Notes under the pieces: generated by a model | The model's input: the letters and a program-made list of their open reading frames with translations, nothing else | Told to the model about the DNA's origin: nothing | The model's database searches: none | Source of the DNA: a virus | DNA: 64,000 bases | Reading direction: 5' to 3' (one strand) | IMG/VR virus record: IMGVR_UViG_3300046787_000316 | Coordinates: 1 to 64,000 of that record | Part shown: positions 1-6,925 of the stretch, piece by piece | Layout of the letters: every line of letters begins with the position of its first letter | How positions within the stretch are numbered: the first letter of the stretch is position 1 | Program-made: the position numbers and the translations under genes

Positions 1-1109
1 GCTCTTAATTTTTCGTTTAATATTTTAATCATTCTACCATCGTTTAATGATAGTTCTTTTGCTCTTTCGATACTCTTCATAGATTGTTCTAATTTGAATT
101 CACTATTATCTAATAATCTGTCCAAAGTTTCGAACAAATCCTTTTTGAATTTGAAGAACATTCCATCTGGCTCAATCTCTCTGTAACAATCTGATTCCTG
201 ATATATCATAGGTGTTCCGTTCATCATACAATCGGTTGCGGCAACACTCCATCCGTAATTGGTTTGCCTCATTTGAACTCCAACGGTACAAGATTGTAAC
301 TTTTTATAGTAATCATGCTTAGCCACTTTCGTATTATCAATCCAACTATGTTCCGGCTTACCATCCAATTGCGGCACCCATACAGTGAAATCTTGTCGTT
401 TTTCTCTATACTCTTCCATTAATTTAATGAAAGCGGGATATCCTTTATATGCAGCTGCTCTGTGATTGAATACAATGATGTTTTGCTTTGGTTGTGGAGT
501 TTCTATTATTTTAGAATTATCCACTCCCAAATTCCACACTACAAATATATCATTTAATTTTTGAATAAACAAATCATTGAACCATAATTTTGCTTCCTCC
601 AATACTCTATTCTTTTGGTCTTGAGTATTTAAGAAACAAGTATCCATTTGAGATACTCCCAATAATTCAATTGGCATCCATCTCCATTTATTTTTTCTAT
701 CTTCAGCGTTGCATGATTTCATTTCCCACCAATGTCCATATCCAATAACTTTGGTGTTGAAATCATTCTTATATCTACCAACTTGTGGCCAATCAGGTAA
801 ATGGGAGTAGATTACATCGTATTCCAATGTTTCCATTAATCTATTCATATCCGGTGGATACGTTCTCATTTTAATCATATCACCTGAAAATGGTAGGATG
901 TGTTGTTTCACATTTATCAAATTCAACTTTTTTACCGGCTGCGGTAATATGATATTCCAAAAGAATTCACCTTCCGATTCCAATCCTTTAATGTGGTTGT
1001 ATATAACATCCACAAAGGAATCCTTTTCAATATTGCCAGAGTTAGTGATATTTGGTATCACTAACACTTTTCTGGCTTTATTGTAATCTATTGTTTCCCA
1101 AAAACTCAT
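1..1109 (-). CDS. Glycosyltransferase, GT-B/family 4 type, partial at the window edge
   Basis: The frame opens at ATG 1109 (protein begins MSFWETIDYNKARKVLVIPN) and stays open to base 1, so the 3' end lies outside the window. About 369 codons are visible. The segment IIVFNHRAAAYKGYPAFI resembles the start of a GT-B C-terminal domain, and GWSVAATDCMMNGTPMIYQE matches the donor-binding region near the end of GT4 enzymes, where a conserved acidic residue sits in related proteins. It should move a sugar from a nucleotide donor to an acceptor that cannot be read from sequence: DNA base, virion protein or host glycan. It lies directly downstream of the DUF262-HNH gene and may share its transcript. 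The fold call is fairly firm, the substrate unknown. Confidence 0.75.
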   Translation of the reverse strand, partial: MSFWETIDYNKARKVLVIPNITNSGNIEKDSFVDVIYNHIKGLESEGEFFWNIILPQPVKKLNLINVKQHILPFSGDMIKMRTYPPDMNRLMETLEYDVIYSHLPDWPQVGRYKNDFNTKVIGYGHWWEMKSCNAEDRKNKWRWMPIELLGVSQMDTCFLNTQDQKNRVLEEAKLWFNDLFIQKLNDIFVVWNLGVDNSKIIETPQPKQNIIVFNHRAAAYKGYPAFIKLMEEYREKRQDFTVWVPQLDGKPEHSWIDNTKVAKHDYYKKLQSCTVGVQMRQTNYGWSVAATDCMMNGTPMIYQESDCYREIEPDGMFFKFKKDLFETLDRLLDNSEFKLEQSMKSIERAKELSLNDGRMIKILNEKLR

Positions 1110-1124
1110 TCGATTATATTAATT

Positions 1125-2618
1125 TTACTTAGTTTGTTTAAATTGTTTGATGAAATCATCACCATGTATATTAAGTTTCTGATTATTTAAAGTTTTAGAT
1201 GTTACAACTAAATTGGTGTATTCAGTAACACCCCCACGATTGATACCATAACTACGAGGAACATAGTGGTCTCCAGCGATATCCTTTTCATCTAATGGTT
1301 CTCCTGTAAAATAACATTTACAATCTTGCTCGTACCATTTTTTGAGTATATCTCCTTTGGCAAATGTTTCACGCGGGTCTAATTCTACAACACCAAATGA
1401 TTCTAAATTACCTTTAAGTTCCATATCTAATACACTACAAATACCACCAATAGCGTTTGCATTCTTACCACCAAACATTTCATTGAATGGCTTCATAGGA
1501 GTCTTATTTGGCATCTGATAATTTACCCAAAGTTTATCGGAGGTATCACTCCACTTTTTATACACATCGAAAAATTTAGTAGTAAATACGTCAACTCTAA
1601 GTTTTCCATATTTAGATTTCAATTCATAACCATATAGAATCAACATCTGCGATAGCATCGGTGTTAATCTTTGTTTATATTCCGTTGGAACTGATGTGAT
1701 TACTTTTTGAGAAAAATCAAGTAATTCATCTACATTCTTTTTTAATTTTTTAAATTTCTCTTCAGTCGAATAATCACCATTTTCGGCTTGAACTTTCTTA
1801 ACCCATTCCGTAAGTTGTGCAGGTTGTACACCTTTTCGAAACCCATTTATGTACATAAAAATAAGTTCCGATAACCACTCATCGACTTCCATTCTACAAT
1901 TAAGTGTAAATGATTTAGAAAAGTGAAGTAATGATTTTACAGGATTCGTACCATCGATTTGAATGGTTGTAAATAAAGCATGTTTTTCAAATCTAGCAGT
2001 ATTACGGATGTATGACGATAAGAAACCACGAATTGCATTACGAATTTCCTGTGGTTTCATTGTATTTACTTTATTCAAAATATTAATAAACAAATCAGCA
2101 GTCATTTCATCATCCATATTTTCATACCATGCACATAAAATTCGGTAATCTAAAATTTTGTTATATAGATTTGGAAAGTTTTGTCGTAGTTCTTCGGCAG
2201 ATAATCCGCTGATATCACATCCATCAACTACTAAATTCTTAGGTAAATTATATTCACCTTTTAAAAATCCTAAAATAGATGTAACACGTTGTTGACCATC
2301 TACTAATTCATAGTAAAATGCATTACCACGTTTAGTAACTCTGATGTGAATTTGTGGAATTTTAGCGTATCCTTTTAATAAGATAGTTAATAATAAGTTT
2401 TGTTTAAAAGTTAAACTAGCCACCTTTTCTCGTTGATACTCTCTAGCACCCGTTTCAAGTGTTTCGCCTTCTTTTTCTTTTAACCATTTAATACTCACAT
2501 TACCATCGGTAGATGTCGGAGCATCCGTTTCACCAAAACATTGTTCAGCGATTTCGCATTCAATAAAATCTCTTTTCATAATTAATACTTGTGTTTTAAA
2601 TCGTTCAACCTTCCTCAT
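1125..2618 (-). CDS. DUF262-HNH nuclease, GmrSD-like modification-dependent endonuclease
   Basis: A 497-residue protein. The N-terminal part has the DUF262 (ParB-like) signature: YQREKV at 61-66 and VDGQQRVTS at 106-114, where DGQQR is the family's conserved nucleotide-binding/hydrolysis motif. The C-terminus carries a compact HNH nuclease: CKCYFTG near 433, the DH pair at about 450, then NLVVTSKTLNNQKLN. Known relatives (GmrSD, BrxU, SspE) cleave modified DNA and use NTP hydrolysis or sensing. Met14 (ATG 2579) is a plausible alternative start, since the alignable part begins there. It has its own promoter at 2699-2730 and an unusually long leader. In a phage it could attack competing phages or the host; that role is inference. 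Confidence 0.75.
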   Translation of the reverse strand: MRKVERFKTQVLIMKRDFIECEIAEQCFGETDAPTSTDGNVSIKWLKEKEGETLETGAREYQREKVASLTFKQNLLLTILLKGYAKIPQIHIRVTKRGNAFYYELVDGQQRVTSILGFLKGEYNLPKNLVVDGCDISGLSAEELRQNFPNLYNKILDYRILCAWYENMDDEMTADLFINILNKVNTMKPQEIRNAIRGFLSSYIRNTARFEKHALFTTIQIDGTNPVKSLLHFSKSFTLNCRMEVDEWLSELIFMYINGFRKGVQPAQLTEWVKKVQAENGDYSTEEKFKKLKKNVDELLDFSQKVITSVPTEYKQRLTPMLSQMLILYGYELKSKYGKLRVDVFTTKFFDVYKKWSDTSDKLWVNYQMPNKTPMKPFNEMFGGKNANAIGGICSVLDMELKGNLESFGVVELDPRETFAKGDILKKWYEQDCKCYFTGEPLDEKDIAGDHYVPRSYGINRGGVTEYTNLVVTSKTLNNQKLNIHGDDFIKQFKQTK

Positions 2619-2656
2619 TTGGTTGGTATTTACCGATTTGTTTAACTTTCTTTGAT

Positions 2657-2680
2657 GTGAGTGTTAAGTAGGATGCTCAC
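2657..2680 (-). promoter_or_regulatory. Stem-loop in the leader of the DUF262-HNH gene
   Basis: GTGAG (2657-2661) pairs with CTCAC (2676-2680) across a 14-nt loop. It lies between the host-type promoter and the start codon. The stem is only 5 bp, so function is uncertain; it could be an operator or an RNA element. Confidence 0.25.
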
Positions 2681-2698
2681 TTCCCCCGTTATTATATT

Positions 2699-2730
2699 CA
2701 AATATACAAAATTATATTGACATAGCCAAA
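2699..2730 (-). promoter_or_regulatory. Bacteroidota-type promoter for the DUF262-HNH gene
   Basis: On the minus strand the -33 element TTTG (2730-2727) is followed after exactly 20 nt by the -7 element TATATTTG (2706-2699). This is the TTTG/TAnnTTTG consensus of Bacteroidota primary sigma factors. The element and spacing recur upstream of four other genes in this window. Confidence 0.8.
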
Positions 2731-2739
2731 TTATTTAGC

Positions 2740-2766
2740 AAAAAAAAGTGGGCTATCTACCCACTT
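2740..2766 (-). terminator. Intrinsic terminator after the DruA-like gene
   Basis: On the minus strand AAGTGGG pairs perfectly with CCCACTT around a 7-nt loop and runs into eight U residues. The stop codon of the DruA-like gene lies in the loop. It separates that gene from the DUF262-HNH gene, which then starts from its own promoter. Confidence 0.85.
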
Positions 2767-3979
2767 CTTTCAAATAATTATCTTTCATTTGTTCCCAAGT
2801 CATTCCAATTGCATCTACATAAAATAGAACCTCTGGTTTGATTTTACCTTCATCGTATAACTTAGTATATCGTTTAATTGCTTTATCTTTCCACCACTTT
2901 ACAGTGTAATCGTTACCATCAGCGAATTTCTTTTTAAGAATCAAATCCTTCTCTTCAATTTTAGATTGTAAGAATTCATTACCATTCTCATACATTTGTG
3001 CGAAATAAACACCTCTCTGAAATCCGTGGTCATAAGCGTTACCCTTTATACCCAATTCTTTGAAGATTGCTTGAATAATCTTTTGTTTGATTCCACTTAC
3101 AGGTCCGTTTCTATCGTAGCCCATATTAGCGCCATTACGTTCTCTCTCATCCATAATGTGTAACTTATACCACTCTGAACGATTTTCTTTTAACCATTGA
3201 TGCCATGGGTTATAAACTTTATCATCCGGCTTTGTAGAAATCTTACCTTTTGATTCTCCCAATGTTTTGAAATGTGGAATACCATTGTATTGAGAATGTA
3301 CTCCATATAAAGATGTTGTACCTACCCCAACTAATGGATTATCATATTTCTTTTTCCAATAATCTCTAACTTCCGGTGAAGTTGCCAATGCTGCGATTAA
3401 CTTGCCACCTAAGAAATTATAACCAAATGGTTGTGTAGATACAATAGTAGTTGCAATTGTAGTACAATTCAATTTACCATTTTTAAACTTATCTTCTTTT
3501 TGCCATCCAATGTAATTATCTCTAACTCCTAATGATGTAATATCCGAACCTAAGCAAATCTGTCCTAATATCTTACCACTAACTCTATCCTTCACATAAC
3601 ATTTAACATTACGACCTGGATTAGCCTGAAATTCCATTGTGTGAATCAATCTACGGATTTCAGTCCATCGAGTTGATTCTTTTGCATTATCATCTACGAT
3701 ATCAACATACGGGTCAATTGCTTCTATTTCAGCAATAGTTAACTCTCTGTTGGTGATATCAGTAGGTTTCCATAATGAATCATAATGAGATTGTAATACT
3801 GGCAACTTTTTCATATTACCAATTAAATCCTCATTCCACTCCATCCACTTTTTGTATAGAGTTTGCTCTTCGACTGACATTGTTCTTAGATAATCCAAAT
3901 TATCAATGAACTTCTTTTTCATTTCATCATAATCGAATTCTTCGGTATTAGTTTGTTCGCCTGTATCCCAAAATTTCAT
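2753..3979 (-). CDS. DruA-like (DUF4338-type) protein
   Basis: A 408-residue protein. The central region reads LGVRDNYIGW, then STQPFGYNFLGGKL, a W-x3-Y segment and LVGVGTTSLYGVHSQYN. This order (RD-x-IGW, a hydrophobic NLGGK-like strand, then a Y/W-rich active-site-like segment) recalls DUF4338, the family of DruA from the Druantia defence system, also seen in phages beside DNA-modification genes. No catalytic mechanism is established for the family. It has its own host-type promoter (4006-4037) and a terminator overlapping its stop codon, so it is expressed as a unit separate from its neighbours. I recognise the pattern but cannot verify it without a profile search; an unrelated phage family is the alternative. 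Confidence 0.5.
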   Translation of the reverse strand: MKFWDTGEQTNTEEFDYDEMKKKFIDNLDYLRTMSVEEQTLYKKWMEWNEDLIGNMKKLPVLQSHYDSLWKPTDITNRELTIAEIEAIDPYVDIVDDNAKESTRWTEIRRLIHTMEFQANPGRNVKCYVKDRVSGKILGQICLGSDITSLGVRDNYIGWQKEDKFKNGKLNCTTIATTIVSTQPFGYNFLGGKLIAALATSPEVRDYWKKKYDNPLVGVGTTSLYGVHSQYNGIPHFKTLGESKGKISTKPDDKVYNPWHQWLKENRSEWYKLHIMDERERNGANMGYDRNGPVSGIKQKIIQAIFKELGIKGNAYDHGFQRGVYFAQMYENGNEFLQSKIEEKDLILKKKFADGNDYTVKWWKDKAIKRYTKLYDEGKIKPEVLFYVDAIGMTWEQMKDNYLKEVGR

Positions 3980-4005
3980 ATTAATTCTTTAAATCGTTTA
4001 TATTA

Positions 4006-4037
4006 CAAATATACGAAAAATATTTGGATTTACCAAA
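4006..4037 (-). promoter_or_regulatory. Bacteroidota-type promoter for the DruA-like gene
   Basis: -33 TTTG at 4037-4034, 20-nt spacer, -7 TATATTTG at 4013-4006, on the minus strand. The ATG follows at 3979. The promoter overlaps the 3' end of the Mom-like gene upstream. Confidence 0.8.
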
Positions 4038-4833
4038 ACTTTACGGATATTTCTGAGTCTGGTTCAATCGTTGTATGAACTTCTACTCCTTTGTTGTATT
4101 CTCTTGCATTTTTAGGATATGGTCTGATTTCATGCTTCAATCGTTTAATCAAATCCTTTTTATCCTTCTTGTCAGCTCCAATAATCTGAATGTATCGATG
4201 TTTTGGTGGTTCTTCTCTTCTCCAAAATTGCTTATACCCATCCTTACCAATTTCTCTTCTAAGGTGTTCTAAGTTACCACTACCCCACTTTGTAAACACA
4301 GTCCTGCTATGTATCCATTTGAAAGGGTCATCCGATAATGAAATACCATAATTTGGCATTAGTGCAATATCGGTATTTAATCCTTGATAAATCCAATTGG
4401 TTGCTTGATAAATACCACCTAGATGTTCTTGTCCATTATCAGCATACGATATAAGAACTTTGATATTCTTATCATTCTCTCTGAACCATTTGAATGATTG
4501 TCCTAATGCGTATGATTCAATATTAGAACCATATCCATCATCACAATAAAGACGGGTTAATTCTAATACATTATCTTTAGTCAATCCCTCACAAACTGAT
4601 GTAGGTGCTTTTGCTCCTACGGGAAATCCATAAACTAAACATCCAATTAATTTATCGGAATCACCGATTGCATTAGCTTCATCCATTTTATAGAATATTC
4701 CTAATGCGTATCTACAAGCAGTCCAAGCGTGAGTGTAGTGTTTTTTTACGATAATCTCCTTTGCTACGTGACTTCCGATTTCCCTAACGGAAACTTTCGA
4801 TGTATCACAATAATTTTTGTTAACTTCTTTCAA
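4030..4833 (-). CDS. Mom-like DNA-modification protein, copy A
   Basis: A 267-residue protein with the conserved pattern of phage Mom-family proteins: ELTRLYCDDGYGSNIES, then LISYADNGQEHLG, GIYQATNWIYQG and KHRYIQI. Mu Mom is a GNAT-fold enzyme that converts adenine to N6-carbamoylmethyladenine and so protects phage DNA from restriction. The order and spacing of these motifs support the family call; the exact base and chemistry cannot be predicted. It overlaps the second Mom-like gene by 14 bases, so the two are translationally coupled. The two proteins share their N-terminus (KEVNKNYCDTSK versus KEPNKLYCDTSK) and all motifs, so they are tandem paralogues. Confidence 0.7.
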   Translation of the reverse strand: MKEVNKNYCDTSKVSVREIGSHVAKEIIVKKHYTHAWTACRYALGIFYKMDEANAIGDSDKLIGCLVYGFPVGAKAPTSVCEGLTKDNVLELTRLYCDDGYGSNIESYALGQSFKWFRENDKNIKVLISYADNGQEHLGGIYQATNWIYQGLNTDIALMPNYGISLSDDPFKWIHSRTVFTKWGSGNLEHLRREIGKDGYKQFWRREEPPKHRYIQIIGADKKDKKDLIKRLKHEIRPYPKNAREYNKGVEVHTTIEPDSEISVKFW

Positions 4834-5581
4834 TTGGTTCTAATTTTATAACTTCTTCAATAAATTCATCTTGTTGTTTTGGATAAGGTAGTTGTGGGTA
4901 TTTTAATTCCTTTAATAATTTTTTTCGTTCTCTACCATTCAAAAGTATATAAACATACCGATGCTTTCTTGGTTCTTTCCTAATCCAAATGGGTAAAGAG
5001 ATTTGCTCTCTAATCTTAGCGGGGTCGTTTGTTCCATAATATGGAAATATTGTTCTACCATGTTGCCATTCACCACCTTCGGTTAATTGGAATAACCAAC
5101 TATCACTCCATCTGATTTTGTTTCCTTGATAAATCCAATTTGTCGCCTGATATACAGTTCCTAAATGACCTGCCTTTGGGTCTGAATATGATATTAATGC
5201 TTTGATTGATGGAACATTGGTTCTTAACCATTCAAATGTTTTACCAACGAACCAACTTTCGATATTACTACCATACCCATCAAATACAAATAAACGAGTG
5301 AGTTCTAACACTTCCGTTCTATCCAATGATTCACATATAGATGCGCCGGAGTTTCTACCAATAGGGTCACCATAACAGGCGACACCAATTAGTTGTTCAT
5401 TTACTCCACCAAAGAATTTGTGTTCATCGTTTGAAACATAAAACAAACCAATAGCATAAGATACCTTCGTCCATATCCCACTATAATGGTTATTGACAAC
5501 GATATCTTTTGCTACGTTTTTGTTTATTTGCCTTACGACTAATTTTGAAGTATCACAATATAACTTATTAGGCTCTTTCAT
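4820..5581 (-). CDS. Mom-like DNA-modification protein, copy B
   Basis: A 253-residue paralogue of the downstream gene. Motifs are ELTRLFVFDGYGSNIES, LISYSDPKAGHLG, TVYQATNWIYQG and KHRYVYI. Compared with copy A it has an insertion before GVACYGDP and a different middle region after the IYQG motif. Keeping two diverged copies suggests different targets, different substrates or a heterodimer; none of these can be decided here. It overlaps the upstream HTH gene (stop at 5568) by 14 bases, so HTH, copy B and copy A form one coupled run. Family assignment is by motif only. Confidence 0.68.
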   Translation of the reverse strand: MKEPNKLYCDTSKLVVRQINKNVAKDIVVNNHYSGIWTKVSYAIGLFYVSNDEHKFFGGVNEQLIGVACYGDPIGRNSGASICESLDRTEVLELTRLFVFDGYGSNIESWFVGKTFEWLRTNVPSIKALISYSDPKAGHLGTVYQATNWIYQGNKIRWSDSWLFQLTEGGEWQHGRTIFPYYGTNDPAKIREQISLPIWIRKEPRKHRYVYILLNGRERKKLLKELKYPQLPYPKQQDEFIEEVIKLEPIERS

Positions 5582-5798
5582 ACGGCCACTTTATCATGTG
5601 TGTCCACGTTTGGTTTGTAACTATTTTCTTAATGTTAGCTGGTGAAACTCCGTAATTTCTAGCTATGACATTAACGTTTCTATGACCCATTTTGTATAGC
5701 TCTCTGATTTGCAGTATCTGCTCTTCAGTCAATTTGTGCATCGGATGCGCTTCTCCTCTTAACATATATCTAATATAACTATTTTTTTTGATATTCAC
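5568..5798 (-). CDS. Small helix-turn-helix protein
   Basis: A 76-residue basic protein. Residues of LTEEQILQIRELYKMGHRNV followed by IARNYGVSPANIKKIV form a resolvase/homing-endonuclease-type helix-turn-helix, and TWTHM follows as in the DNA-binding tails of phage HNH proteins. No nuclease domain is attached. It could regulate the coupled Mom-like genes that follow or be the remnant of a homing endonuclease that lost its catalytic domain. Its stop overlaps the start of Mom-like copy B. Confidence 0.6.
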   Translation of the reverse strand: MNIKKNSYIRYMLRGEAHPMHKLTEEQILQIRELYKMGHRNVNVIARNYGVSPANIKKIVTNQTWTHMIKWPYERA

Positions 5799-5807
5799 AA
5801 ATTTATT

Positions 5808-6071
5808 TTACTTTAAATGCTCATTTAATGAATTTATGTAAGTTAATTTAGCTTGTGCTCCGGCGAATCTATCAACCTCTACACCATCTTTTTCAATGAT
5901 AATAGTTGGAACTGAACGAATACCATATTTTGTAGCCTCATCAAATGCGGTATCTACATCATACTCTTCAAATACTACATTTGAGAATTGTCCTTTTACT
6001 TCGTTAATTACTGGAGCTAGTGCTCTGCAAGGTCCACACCATGCTGCGGAGAATTTTTTTAATGTTACCAT
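5808..6071 (-). CDS. Thioredoxin / glutaredoxin-like protein
   Basis: An 87-residue thioredoxin fold with the redox motif WCGPC (Cys12 and Cys15) and the cis-proline loop SVPTIII. It is shorter than cellular thioredoxins (about 105) because the first strand and helix are missing, as in many phage versions. Placed two genes after NrdA, it is the likely reductant of the phage ribonucleotide reductase, whose C-terminal CxxC tail needs an external dithiol. Its start overlaps the end of the upstream gene by 7 bases, indicating coupled translation. Confidence 0.88.
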   Translation of the reverse strand: MVTLKKFSAAWCGPCRALAPVINEVKGQFSNVVFEEYDVDTAFDEATKYGIRSVPTIIIEKDGVEVDRFAGAQAKLTYINSLNEHLK

Positions 6072-6925
6072 AATTTTAATTGTTTACTACGTTTTATTGA
6101 TAATAAGTAATGCTCATTTAGCATACTATATTCTTTTTCAAATTTACTACTAAATTGTGCTTCGAATTCTTTACAATGAAATATAATCGATTTACGATTA
6201 TGTTCATATATGTCTATACATTCTAACCACATACTGTAGAGTTCCTCTTTTGGTTTGTTTTTTAAATCCAATATAAGTTTTTCTACTGCCTTCATTCTAA
6301 TCGAATCATCCATTTCATCATAACTCTCATCGATGATATTTGAAAATGTTTTGAATCCCATTATTTTTAGATTCTTTAAAACATTCTTCTGCCCTATCAC
6401 AATGAATGGTCTTGGGAATGCTAATGCTTTAAATGTTTCTTCTGATATAAATGTTGAATCAATTGATAAGATTGCCGTATCATATTTTTTTTCATTTACA
6501 ATCTGAAACATATCACCTTCGAAATCCGTTTCCAACCTATATGGAAAATCACCAGAATCAAAAAATTCAAGTGGGGTGTTGGAATTGATGTGATATGGGT
6601 AATAATAAAAATTGAATTGTAAAAATCCTAATAGATTCTCATATTCTGTGCTTCTATTCTCATAGAAAATATGTAACTTCTTAGTATTTATTTTCTTTTC
6701 TAAAAAGAACTCATGTATTCTATATAAATTTAATATTGATTCAGGGGTGATTGGTTCACCCCCTTCACAATAAAATATTTTATAATCTCTATAAGTTTCT
6801 TCGTAAAAATTCAACAATTCAGAGATTTCATCAGCCGTATATGTTAATAATATAGGATGTGTAATGATAATACTTTTGGAGTTACCATCTATTGATATGA
6901 AATCTTTGAAATTATTATCCTTCAC
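6065..6925 (-). CDS. Conserved phage protein of unknown function between NrdA and thioredoxin
   Basis: A 286-residue protein I cannot assign. The middle has IFYCEGGEPITPESILNLYR and a late segment FIVIGQKNVLKNLKIMGFKT followed by a DESYDEMDD acidic stretch. I recognise that second pattern from uncharacterised phage proteins, without a known function. It is rich in Tyr and Phe and has no signal peptide or membrane segment. It overlaps the end of NrdA by 11 bases and the start of thioredoxin by 7, so it is embedded in the nucleotide-reduction operon. That placement hints at a role in nucleotide supply, but this is context only. Confidence 0.6.
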   Translation of the reverse strand: MKDNNFKDFISIDGNSKSIIITHPILLTYTADEISELLNFYEETYRDYKIFYCEGGEPITPESILNLYRIHEFFLEKKINTKKLHIFYENRSTEYENLLGFLQFNFYYYPYHINSNTPLEFFDSGDFPYRLETDFEGDMFQIVNEKKYDTAILSIDSTFISEETFKALAFPRPFIVIGQKNVLKNLKIMGFKTFSNIIDESYDEMDDSIRMKAVEKLILDLKNKPKEELYSMWLECIDIYEHNRKSIIFHCKEFEAQFSSKFEKEYSMLNEHYLLSIKRSKQLKLW

